Shown here in pieces: positions 12,601 through 24,600 of a DNA stretch of 64,000 bases. The notes below the pieces were generated by a model, which made no database searches, was not told the DNA's origin, and saw only the letters and a program-made list of their open reading frames with translations. Position 1 is the stretch's first letter; each line of letters begins with the position of its first letter. This stretch comes from Opisthocomus hoazin (lineage: Eukaryota; Chordata; Aves; Opisthocomiformes; Opisthocomidae). Where the stretch lies: NCBI RefSeq assembly GCF_030867145.1, contig NC_134414.1:21656518-21720517 (forward strand), in the 5' to 3' direction. The position numbers were made by a program, and so were the translations under genes.

Positions 12601-15600
12601 ATGGATAAATCTGGCTTTCCAAGGAAATGCTGCTCTATTGGGAAAGTGCAGAATGACAGTCTTGTTTGTGTATTCAGTATGAGATGCCCAAAGGAAAGCA
12701 TGTGGCATTAGTCCATATGCAGTAAGTCTTGTGGCTTCCTGATGTGCTGGGTTTAATGTGCACATGAAATAAATTTTTCATGCTCTACAGTTTGGATCAG
12801 AATGGGAGGACCATGTGAGAAGTGCAATATGTGGTCTGCCAAGCTCAAAAAATTTAATGTGTGACTGAATGAAAAAAATGTGCATGTTGTCTTTTGGCAC
12901 GTTTTTTCTTTCAAAAGCTAAGTTAAGGAAAGTATTTAATAATTTGCATTTCTGTGGGTTCTGTCATATATGTGTCAAATTGCTTATGAACGTGTATGAT
13001 TTTTTTCTGCTCTTCTATGAAGTATGCATATATTTGCATAAGTAAAATGCAGAAGGGTGAAGCACAGTGTTAAAACTGGCTTTCCCAACAGCAAATGAGG
13101 AATCATCAGCAAAATGAACAGCAGATTTAGGCTGAATCCTGAGGCAGTTTTAACTATTTGATTTGATTATCTCTGTATTGTACTGCAAATACCTTTTTTT
13201 AATCAGTAGTGCTATCAAAGGCATCTTAAATAAGCATGATTGCCTGAAAAAATTGTGTGGTTAATAGCCTCTTAGCAGAAGAGGTTGTACAAACTTAGTA
13301 TGTAATCTTCATGTTGAGGACCGACTATATATCTGTTTCACAGATCTCACATTTTTTTGTGAAGTCTATTTCTAATCACATTTAATTTTTCACTCACTCA
13401 AATATTTTTAAAATTAGATAATAAACTGAATAAAAAAAAGGAAAGTATTCATTTGTTTTAGAATTTACTGCTTTAGTATACAATAGGTTGTTGCCTTATG
13501 AAAAGTTTCCTCTGAAAGACTTACAAAGCAAAAGTTGCTGTGGCATAATTCAAACTGGCTAGCAGGACTGGAGCGGTGTCTTGTAATTTCATCCTTCCAA
13601 GCGGTACCTTTAACACACTAATTTTGAATACCTTTAGTCTGTTTAGGTTGAAGCAGAGGAACTGTGAGAGACGAGCATTTAGATGTATTTCAAGGGCAAA
13701 TACGCCAAGAAATTTGTAGGGTGTTTTTTTTTTTTTTTTTTTTAGTTTATTTTGTAAAGCATGGAAAGGTGAGTTAAGATGACGATTCAGAGCTTCACAA
13801 AGTCACTTTGCATGTCAGGGTGTAATCAGTAGAAGTACATCAGTGCTCTTTTTTTGTGCCTGATTAGGCTGTGCTTTGACATTGCCTTGAGCACAAATGA
13901 TTTTTTAATAGGACTAATAGACCAAATTGCGTTTAAAGTCAAGGCAATTTGAATGTCGCTGCTTAGACATGGAAAGAGTTTGACTTGCTGGTAGTAAATG
14001 AATTTAGAAGTAATGTCAAAAGTCGTCCCCTCCTCCCCACTGACTTTTAGTGAGGAAATTGATTCATCTTTCAAAAGCAACTTTCAAGTGGAGCTGCTGA
14101 GGCTTGTTCCTCAAAGTAGGAGAACTTTCCAGCTTGAATTCTTTTTTCTTTTTTTTTTCCTTCTGGTTTTTCTAGGTATTTGTCAGACAGTCTTGACTTA
14201 GAAGAAAGGTCAGGCAGCTTTGTAGATGTTGTATGCTTATGTATTCTCTCTCTTCTTTTCTTTCTCATTTTAATGTTATCGGAACTAACAGTAACTGTAC
14301 TTTTGGGTTGGTGTTTTTTTTTTTTAGTACCCCAGCAACTTTGGATCAGAACTACGTTGTTTGTGAGCTTCAGCAAAAAGTAAACGTGTTATACTCTTTC
14401 CTGAGAAGTCACTTGAAAAAGAAGAGCATTGTGTTTTTTGCAAGCTGTAAAGAGGTATGGCTGTTCCCCCTGCTTCCCCCACAGCATTTTAAAACTGTTA
14501 AGATAGTTATGTAGATGTCGAGGCACCAGAGAGGTGAGATTCTGGACTAGTTTGCAGCAGGAAACTGGGGGAGAAACTAAGCATCACCTGCTCCTGTAGG
14601 CATGTCATGCAGGGCCTGGCTGCCGGGAAGCTCAGCTACCCAGGCTTGATGCGGGATTGTCCTGGAGACCTCGGTGTACTCAGCCATTTTTGTGCTCTGC
14701 TGTTAAAATGAATGCTAAATGTTATGTTGCTAAGGGCCAGCTATTTCAGTTTAGTCGGGTTACAGAGTATTTTAATAGTTGTACCTACTTTCTTTACAAA
14801 CTTTAAAATCTGCCTTTAGAAGAAATGACAGTTGTAAAATAGTGCAGGGAAAGTTTTTTTCTTGTGGTTATGTAGAAAGTAATCCTCCAGATATCTACTT
14901 GTATAGATGTTCTGGGACTATTCTGCTGAAGTTATTTGTATGTGTTTGTATGGCATAGGTACTTATGCCTGTAACTACTGCATGTGTTGAATATTTTACA
15001 ACATGCAGTGGTGTAGTAAATATTCATTGCGGTTCTTCCACTTGTGCAAGAGGTTGACAATATTTTTGTTGCTCTGCAGTTGGCTGGTGAGAACAGTGAG
15101 GTGGTAGGCTTAGTTGTACAGAAATCCTCTGAGCTGCAGCTGTCGCTGCAAGATATGCAGCTTCTGTAACTATTTTATTAAAAAAATATTAGATAGCTGC
15201 CTGCTATAACAAATAATGCTGCATCATGGCACTGTACGTGAGATTAAACATACTGCTTTTATAAGAGAACCTGTTGAAGCTTGAAATAGTGAACCAAGAC
15301 TGTCTAGACTGTTTTGAGTGCAAGCATAAGACACTCCACCCCTCCAGTACTGTCTAAAAGCAGTGCTTCTGATGGACTCTTGATACTTCGGTCCCTTGCA
15401 TATAGCCAGACATAGTCATGTCCCAAGTCATGCTTGCTGTTATCTACTCTGGTTCCTTTTAGGAACTGGCACCAAAAGGCATACCAGCCTTCTGGCACAG
15501 TTAATTTCCTCTTTCAGTAGCTGGACCTATGACAAAGTCTCAAAATAGCATTGCTTGTCTCTGACGTGGAGAGAAGTACATTTTATTTGATGTGCTAAGT

Positions 15601-18600
15601 TAGTTTCTCTATACTGGATATGATCTTAACAAATTTAACACTGCATGGTAAATTTTTTTTTCCTCATGATTTGTTGGGTAGGTCCAGTATCTATTCAGAG
15701 TGTTCTGTAAGCTTCAGCCTGGTCTTCCTGTCCTGGCGCTCCATGGCAAGCAGCATCAGATGAAGAGAATGGAAGTCTACACTTGTTTTGTTCGGAAAAA
15801 GGCAGCAGTACTTTTCGCTACAGATCTTGCAGCTCGTGGCCTGGGTATGTACCCACGGAAGCAATAGTTACTCACAAAGTGATGATTTGACCCTGTTGAG
15901 ACTTTGTCGGAATTCACGCTCTGAAGACCAACTTGATTTGTAAGAAATGAAGCTGTAGTTTGCTTAGAGCTCATTAGGGTGTCTCAGAAGAGATACCCTT
16001 CTTAGAGTTCTGCCATTTCCTTACTGAAGAGGCCCTCTTCATTTGTGCTTATTTTTTATTTTTGTTCTAGAAGGACGTATTATGTTATCACTAGTTTTGT
16101 AACGGCATGTGTTAGTGAGGTAGTCAGTGGAAGCTGTCTTGTTTTTTTAAGTCTGTAGAAAATCTATTTTTTCCAGCCATGTTCTATGATGAATATCTGG
16201 AACAAGAGAAAATAGAAATAGTGATGTATATGCTTACCACATGCCTTAAAGCAAGATTTCAGCAGGTTTAAGTATTTCTGATGTGCCTGTATCCTGTGGA
16301 TTATTCCAAAGGGTATGAAACATTGCTAACCTACTAGTTTGTGTAAATGAAAACCTGAAGAAATTTTAATGTCTGAGCTATGAATGACATTATAGGGCTG
16401 TATTCTTAAGGAGGCAAAAAAATAGATGAGGGAATAAGCAAGAACATTTATAGGACCTGTTTTGGCTTGAGTTTTTTTCCTCTGGTCATTACCTGCTGAA
16501 TTATGATTTACTACTTTATATTTTCTGTGGATGCTTTGGACTTTTTTTTTTCCTTAGTACTTGGAGGCGTTTAAGTATGACACAAGACTGTTTTCAGGGT
16601 CTACTTGCTGTTCTCTCAGACAGCAAACTCCATTGTCCAAAATGCAAGGTTTTGTTAGTAGTCTACAAAAGGAAGGAAGGTGCTTGGAAAACTGAAGGCA
16701 GAAATGAAGACTGTTTGTCATACTTTCTACACTGCTAAAATCTCACTAGTGAGGATCTAATGTGGGTGTGGTTGTTCAGGTTTAGAGTGTAGGTATAGTT
16801 GTGAAATACAGGGTCGCTACAGATGCGGTCAGCACAAACTTAAGCCAGTGCAAGTGTGCTGCTGCCGGCTGAAGTTAGAAAATGCTTATTAATAGTGCCA
16901 TTCACATTCAATGGTGGCTTCTTTGTCAGGCTTGGTCACCCTCTCCCATCTTTGAGCAGGACTATGATACTCTGGATGGACAGCACAAGTAGTGCTGTCT
17001 TGCCACAGCTAACTTCAAACCCCAGTGGTGTAGGATACTGATACTGTAGGTGAAAAGTGTGTCAGATATTGTTGCTGAATTATTAAATGTAGTGCTGTTT
17101 TACCATCTGTGTGGCACAAAGCATGTCTTTTCCTGTCAAGTGTGAAATTATGTTCCATTCAGTGCACTGTCATAATGTAGGAAATGAAGACACCATTAAT
17201 TTTAGCTTTCTTTGAAGAGGATGATTGTTTATGATATGCTAATACATGCAATTAATTTTATTTTCATTTCAGAGGTTGTACCCAGTGTCTGTAAATTGGT
17301 CTAAATGATGGTTCTTAAAAGAATTAATGCTCCAAAATAATATACTGCTCCCAAATAGGAGGATTTTGAGTACAATGAGCTTAAATTTTGGCTTCTTTTT
17401 GTCTTCACACAGATTTTCCAGCAGTGAACTGGGTTGTTCAGTTTGATTGTCCAGAAGATGCAAATACGTACATCCACAGAGTGGGAAGAACAGCCAGGTT
17501 TGTATTCACTTTTCATTAATATTTTAACGTTTCAAACTAGATCACTATGGGGACAGGTAATGGGCTAAAGACGTCCTTGAAAAATTCAAGAGGTCGATTA
17601 GAAAGAAAGAAAGGCTATTATCACCAGGAGACCCTTTTGATTACTGAAGAGTAATGATTTGACTTAATAATTTCTTAGTGAGCTTCAGAGATACCTTACA
17701 GCAGACAGAAAAGACATGCCCAGTTGTTTAATCTGATTGGGGAAGATTAGTAGTGAGGAAGCACAAATCTTCTTTTGAATTTGGCAAGAATACCTGCACG
17801 GTTAAGTTGAGCATGATTGTGGTTGAAGAGCTTGTTTTGCCTCTGCCATTTATAGATAAATAAGGCTTTAGACTGTGGATCCAGTTTCTTTGTGTCATTG
17901 AAGACTATTCAGAAGAATGGAAGTAATGCTTCCTTAATGCTTCCTTATTTTAGTTTGGGGAAGAAGGAATCAAATAGCGTTAATTACAGATTAAATGTCT
18001 TATTTTCTAAGTCTTTTGTATAATTATATTCTCAGGGAGAGCTTTAGTTAAAATATTTGTGGCTAAGCCTTTATGATGGAAGGGAATTACCCAGATACAC
18101 TGTTGAAAACCTAGTCCTTAATGTCCGAAGTAGATTTTTAAGAGACACAGGAGTCGTTATTGTGTATAATTCAGTACATCAAAAACCTTATGTAATTGTC
18201 TGAAGACCTAGTATTGTATCTTGTACATAATTTAATTTTCTTGTAGTAGGGTTTGCAATATAGGCAGTTATCAAACCTAATAATAGAACAGCTTTTTAGA
18301 ATGAGACTTCTGTACTACAGGAGTTTGAAATCTGTCTTTCTGGATCAGATGGCATTAAATTTTGGTGACTGTAATAGGAGTGTGTACTTCCAGCCCTCTT
18401 TCAGAATGTGGAAGTTCTAGCCATGCTTTCATTGTAATTGGTAACATTTCTGCCCCATTCTTTCCTGTGTCCTCCGTTTCCCTGTCTAGCTGTTATAATA
18501 GAAGGGAATAATACATTTTTAAATGCTTTTGGAAAGAAACTGTCTATGAACAAAATCAATGAATATTATATATAAATAGATAAAACATGTAGTTATTTGG

Positions 18601-21600
18601 CAAAACTAAAATCTAGATGTAATCTCATGCATCCTAACTGAGAGAAAAGCATATAGGCTTCATCAGAATTCTGTGGGTTTGGGGTCCGTGTCCCGCCCCC
18701 CCCCCCCCCCCCCCCTTTTTTTTTTTTTTTTTTAAATCCTGTGTGGCTTGCACAGAAGGCTTATAATTTTGTCTTTATGGGATACTGTCATCGTGGAAGG
18801 GAAAGCAATGTATTTGGCACTGTTTGATTGGCAGTTTCTGAAAGGCTTGTTGAGCTTTTCCCAAGCTGTATCACCGAGTTAAAGCACCTCCCTGGAGTTA
18901 CAGTCCTTAGCCTTGTCCCGGTTCTCATTAGGTGCTAAGAAGAGTGATTGTAAGTAGGTTTAGAGAGGGGAAGTGGCTACACAAACCACCCCCTTTTTCC
19001 ACAGTGCTTGTAATAAAATGTCACTCTGATGAGGGCATCACCCTTGCAACCTTAAGGGTCTGTCTTCAGCGGCCTCTTAAATACAACCTGCTGTGATTGC
19101 TCCAGGGACAGATCTGGACAGAAGATTGGGGCAGAGGGTCTGTCCCGCAGGCTCTGCTGGATGCCTGCCCCTTGCTTCACTGGGCTGTCGTTTGCTTTTC
19201 CTTTTACGTGAATTTTTTGGTAGCCAGACCTTACTGAAATTGGGAGTACATCTGAGCAAGTTGTTTGAGCGGGCAGGGTGGTGACTGATATTCAAAGCAA
19301 ATTCCTTCTGTAGGAAAAGCTTTATGGGTATTTTCTGTCTCTTAATCTGACATACACGTCAAGGAAGGTTCTACCTGCACTGGGCTTTCGTTTTGGAGAA
19401 ACATACAGGCCGTCCCTGTCCTTAAAGTAAAGCAGTCCTGGAAAGTGATTTGTTTAGTGAACTTAACAGCATGAACTAAATATTTGAAAATAAAACAAGG
19501 GAGATACCAAATAGTTTTAAGTAAATGCTGTGCACTAAGTAAATATGCTAAAGCAGTTTTAGGTGTAGGTAACTGAGGATGTACTTCTCAGCAAACTCTT
19601 AAGTGTTCAGTAGGAAACTTCACTTTTTTTCAAGTAGCTACACTTAGTAGGAGAAGCTTGTGGTTCTTCTAAAAACCTGATAAAAATGAATCAAACCGTA
19701 GTTTAGTAGTCCTCATTAATGAGGTTAGAGATAATTACAAATTTTCATGGGTTATGAGAGTGTATAATTGCATGGAATGAAAGCTAAATTAAATATCTCA
19801 GCTAATTAAGAGACTGTGTTAAATTGTAATTAAAACTGGGATGCCAAATACTGTTTACTTTTGAAATCAAATTATTTTGTGGTACAAAAGTAAATGTGAA
19901 AGGCGGGAGAGAAATTATGTTGGAGATGGGGCTGAAAAACCTTTGACTAACAGTTGTGGATGTGTTCCCACATCTGTTTTACAGTTCTCTAAAGCCTTAT
20001 CCAAGATGAAAGACAATGATTGATTTTTAAGTGGATGAGACCACTGTGTTCCCTAAGTAGCGTTTCACTTGTGTTTTATCCTACTACAGCACATAAATTG
20101 CAACTCCTGCATTTTTGATATATGGTAAAGTAAGATCAAAAAAATCTGGGGGTTTTCCAGTAATGCTTTTACTTTATGGTAGCATTGGCATAATTTTTTT
20201 TTTTTTTTTAACTTGAAAGATATGCTGCGATTGGTGTGATTGGAAGCTATTTCTTCCAACTGCTTTTAAATCATTTGTTTAAAGTCTTAACTAGTTCAAT
20301 AACAGAATTTCTAAAATATTAACAGTGTCATAGCCAGGCCCATAAATATTTTAGGCTATATTTTTGTCACACAATCTCTTAGAAAAGTCTGTGATTTAAA
20401 ATACTAGATCACAGTGTTTTCCTGTGAGTTGTAGTTTCAAAAATTCTAAGTAAATAAGACCTGCTTGTAATAATTGTCTGCAAAACTAATTTCCTCTGGC
20501 TTTTAATTTCTATTTATGCCTTCTGTTCTGTAGCCTGTGAAGCCTACAGTTGAAAATATTCTTTGATCAATTTTGTGAAACAAGTTACAGTGCCACTAGG
20601 GGACAGCAGAAGATAATAATTTTTGAAGCACGCTGATAGTTACTTTTTTTTCTTGAACAGTTTTTCCAAACCTAAGATGTAAGTTGTATGGCATGAAAGA
20701 AACATATATAGGGATGTTTTTCTTTCAGTCGTGATTGCGTTGATGAGTAGAAAAGACATCGAAAAGTCTTTTTTATCTTTCTGTTCATACGTAAATAGCT
20801 TGTATTTTGGATGTATCTATATCCTGACATATCTCAGTAATTAATTTCTTTCTTTGCTAGCATTACATTCCTCCCTCCGCTCCGCTCTTGTTTTTTTTTT
20901 TCCCCTCCCTCAGAGGAGACTATTAAAAACAGTTACTTGAGTTTAGTGATTTTTCTGTCAGGAGTCTTTTTTTTTTTTTTTTTTTTAAAGACAGTGGCAG
21001 TGGAATGTTAAACAGAATAAATCTTTTTTGCTCTGCAGTTTTTATCTGTGGTAAGTCCAGAACTTTTTATAGACCTTAGGGCTGACTCATGCTCAGACTT
21101 CTGGTGGTGTTTCACCCAGGCTAGTTGGCTAGGTTTCTTAGGTGCTTAAACTGACTTAGGAAAGTCACTGTAATTTTGTTGTTGTCATTAGATTTACTGT
21201 GCATACAGGCATGTGTGTTCTGTCTAGCTCTACATGTGCTTTTTCACTTTTGGTAAATTATATTCTGAAAACAAATGGAATAACAAAAGTCCATCTTCCC
21301 AAAGCAGAATACTCTATTGCCTACCATCTTGGTACTGACTGGTATGATGAGTAGAACCAAGAAGTATGAATAAAGATTTTAAAGTTCTGTAGTTTGTTTT
21401 GATGCCTTCTGAATACTGAAAAATAGACACCATCAGATTTTGGAAAGGTGAAAGGGGCAGTTCGTATAATGATCTTATTCTGTTATGAAGTAAAATGCTG
21501 TGACGCGTGTTCACTGGAGCTCTCCTTAAGTAACTGCACATTGTATGTGTGAAAGTGAGACTAATACTCACCTGGTTAACAGGTGGCTCAGGGACTGATG

Positions 21601-24600
21601 CCATTGGTCAAATTTTGGCTTCTTTGATCATGGGGAGGTGTACACAGCACCGGGCCTGCTGGCGACAGGTGGAACTCAGCTATCTCATAGGGGAAAAAGG
21701 ATTCTTGGCCACAAGCTGGCGGGGCTCATTGAGAGGGCTTTAAAGTAGGTTCGAAGGGGGAAGGGGACATCGCCCTGTTCACTAGGGATGAGCCCAGGCT
21801 TGGTGGGCCAGGGTCAGGGGTGAGACTGACAGCCCAGCTCAAGTGTGTTTACACCAATGCACGTAGCGTGGGCAATAAACAGGAGGAGCTGGAAGCCATT
21901 ATACAGCAGGACGGCTACAACTTGGTCACCATCACAGAAACGTGGTGGGACAACTCGCATGACTGGCATGCTGTCATAGATGGCTACAGACTCTTTAGGA
22001 AAGACAGGCCAACAAGGAGAGGTGGGGGAGTTGCTCTGTATGTGAGGGAGAAACTGGAATGCACTGAGCTTGGCCTAGGGGCAAATGAGGAAAGAGTTGA
22101 GAGCTTGTGGGTTAGAATTAAGGGACAGGCTCATATGGGTGACATTACTGTGGGTGTGTACTACAGGCCACCTGACCAGGAGGAGGAGCTTGATGAGGCC
22201 TTCTACAGGCAGCTGCAAGCAGCCTCACAGTCACAGGCCCTGGTTCTCATGGGGGACTTCAACCACCCTGACATCAGCTGGGAAGACCATACAGCTAGGC
22301 AGGCGCAATCCAGGAGGTTCCTACAGAGCATCGATGATAACTTTCTGATGCAAGTGGTGGAGGAACCAACAAGGAAAGGCGCTCTCCTGGACCTTGTATT
22401 AACAAACAAGGAGGGACTGGTGGAGGACGTGAAGGTTGGAGGTAGACTCGGCTGCAGTGACCATGAAATGGTCGAGTTCAGGATCCTGCGTGGAGGAAGC
22501 AAGGTGATAAGCAGGATCAAAACCTTGGACCTCAGGAGGGCTAACTTTGGCCTCTTCAAGGAGCTACTGGGAGGAATCCTGTGGGCCAGGGCTCTCGAAG
22601 GCAGGGGGGTCCAAGAGTGCTGGTCGCTGTTTAAACGTCACTTCCTCCATGCTCAGGAGCGGTGCATCCCCCTGAGCAAGAAATCGAGCAAAGGAGGCAG
22701 GAGATCTGCATGGTTAAACAAGGAGCTTCTAGCGGAGATCAGGTGGAAGAGAAAGGTCCATGGAATGTGGAAAGAGGGGCAGGCCACTTGGGAAGAGTAC
22801 AGGAATGTGGTCAGAACGTGCAGGGATGCGATGAGGAAGGCCAAGGCCCACCTGGAATTGAAGCTGGCAAGGGATGTCAAAAACGCAGCAAAAGGAAGGC
22901 TAGGGACAATGTGGGGCCGCTGCTGAATGAGGCGGGTGTCCTGGTGACGGAGGATGCGGAGAAGGCAGAGCTACTGAATGCCTTCTTTGCTTCAGTCTTC
23001 AGTGCTAAGACTGGCCCTCAGGAATCCCAGTCCCTGGAGGTAAGAGAAGAAGCCTACAGAGAGGACGACTTTCCCTTGGTTGAGGAGGACTGTGTGAGGG
23101 ATCGCTTAAGCGATCTGGACGTCCACAAATCCATGGGCCCCGATGGAATGCACACACGAGTGCTGAGAGAGCTGGCGGATGTCATTGCTGAGCCACTCTC
23201 CATCATCTTTGAGAGGTCCTGGAGGACAGGAGAGGTGCCTGAGGACTGGAGAAAGGCCAATGTCACTCCAATCTTCAAAAAGGGCAAGAAGGAGGACCCA
23301 GGGAACTACAGGCCGGTCAGCCTCACCTCCATCCCGGGAAAGGTGATGGAGCAGCTTATCCTGGAGGCCATCATCAAGCAAGTGGAGGAAAAGAAGGTTA
23401 TCAGGAGTAGTCAGCATGGATTCACCAAGGGGAAATCATGCCTGACCAATCTGATAGCTTTCTACGATGACATGACTGGCTGGGTAGACGAAGGGAGAGC
23501 CGTGGATGTTGTCTACCTAGACTTCAGCAAGGCTTTCGACACAGTCTCCCATGATATCCTCCTAGGGAAGCTGAGGAAGTGTGGGCTGGATGAGTGGTCG
23601 GTGAAGTGGATTGAGAACTGTCTGAATGGCAGAAAAGAGAGGGTTGTCGTCAGTGGCGCTGAGTCTAGTTGGAGGCTGGTAACTAGTGGTGTCCCCCAGG
23701 GGTCAGTACTGGTCCCAGTCTTGTTTAACTTCATCAATGACCTGGATGAAGAGTTAGAATGTACCCTCAGCAAGTTTGCTGATGACACCAAACTGGGAGG
23801 TGTGGTAGATACACCAGAAGGCTGTGCTGCCATTCAGCGTGACCTGGACAGGCTGGAAAGTTGGACAGAGAGGAACCTGATGAGGTTCAACAAAGGCAAA
23901 TGCAGGGTCCTGCACCTGGGGAGGAACAACCCCATGCATCAGTACAGGCTTGGGGTGGACCTCCTGGAGAGCAGCTCTGTGGAGAGGGACCTGGGTGTCC
24001 TGGTGGACGACAGGTTAACCATGAGCCAGCAGTGTGCCCTGGCTGCCAAGAAAGCTAATGGGATCCTGGGGTGCATTAGGAGGAGTGTAGCCAGCAGGTC
24101 GAGGGAGGTTCTCCTTCCCCTCTACACTGCCCTGGTGAAGCCTCATCTGGAGTACTGTGTCCAGTTCTGGGCTCCCCAGTTCAAGAAGGATGAAGAGCTA
24201 CTGGAGAGAGTGCAGCGGAGGGCTATAAGGATGGTGATGGGACTGGAACATCTCTCCTATGAGGAGAGGCTGATGGAGCTGGGCTTGTTCAGCCTGAAGA
24301 AGAGAAGGCTGAGAGGGGACCTAATATATACTTACAAATATCTGAAGGGTGGGTGTCAGGAGGATGGGGCCAAGCTCTTTTCAGTGGTGCCCAGCGACAG
24401 GACAAGGGGCAATGGGCACAAACTGAGGCACAGGAAGTTCCATCTGAACATGAGGAAGAACTTCTTCCCTCTGAGGGTGACGGAGCCCTGGAACAGGCTG
24501 CCCAGGGAGGTTGTGGAGTCTCCTTCTCTGGAGACATTCAAGACCCGCCTGGACAAGGTCCTGTGCAGCCTGCTGTAGGTGACCCTGCTTCGGCAGGGGG

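Noticed and set aside
19077..19295. Overlapping 60-70 codon frames on both strands in intron 9.
   Set aside because: Short, no known motif, no splice or promoter context; consistent with chance.
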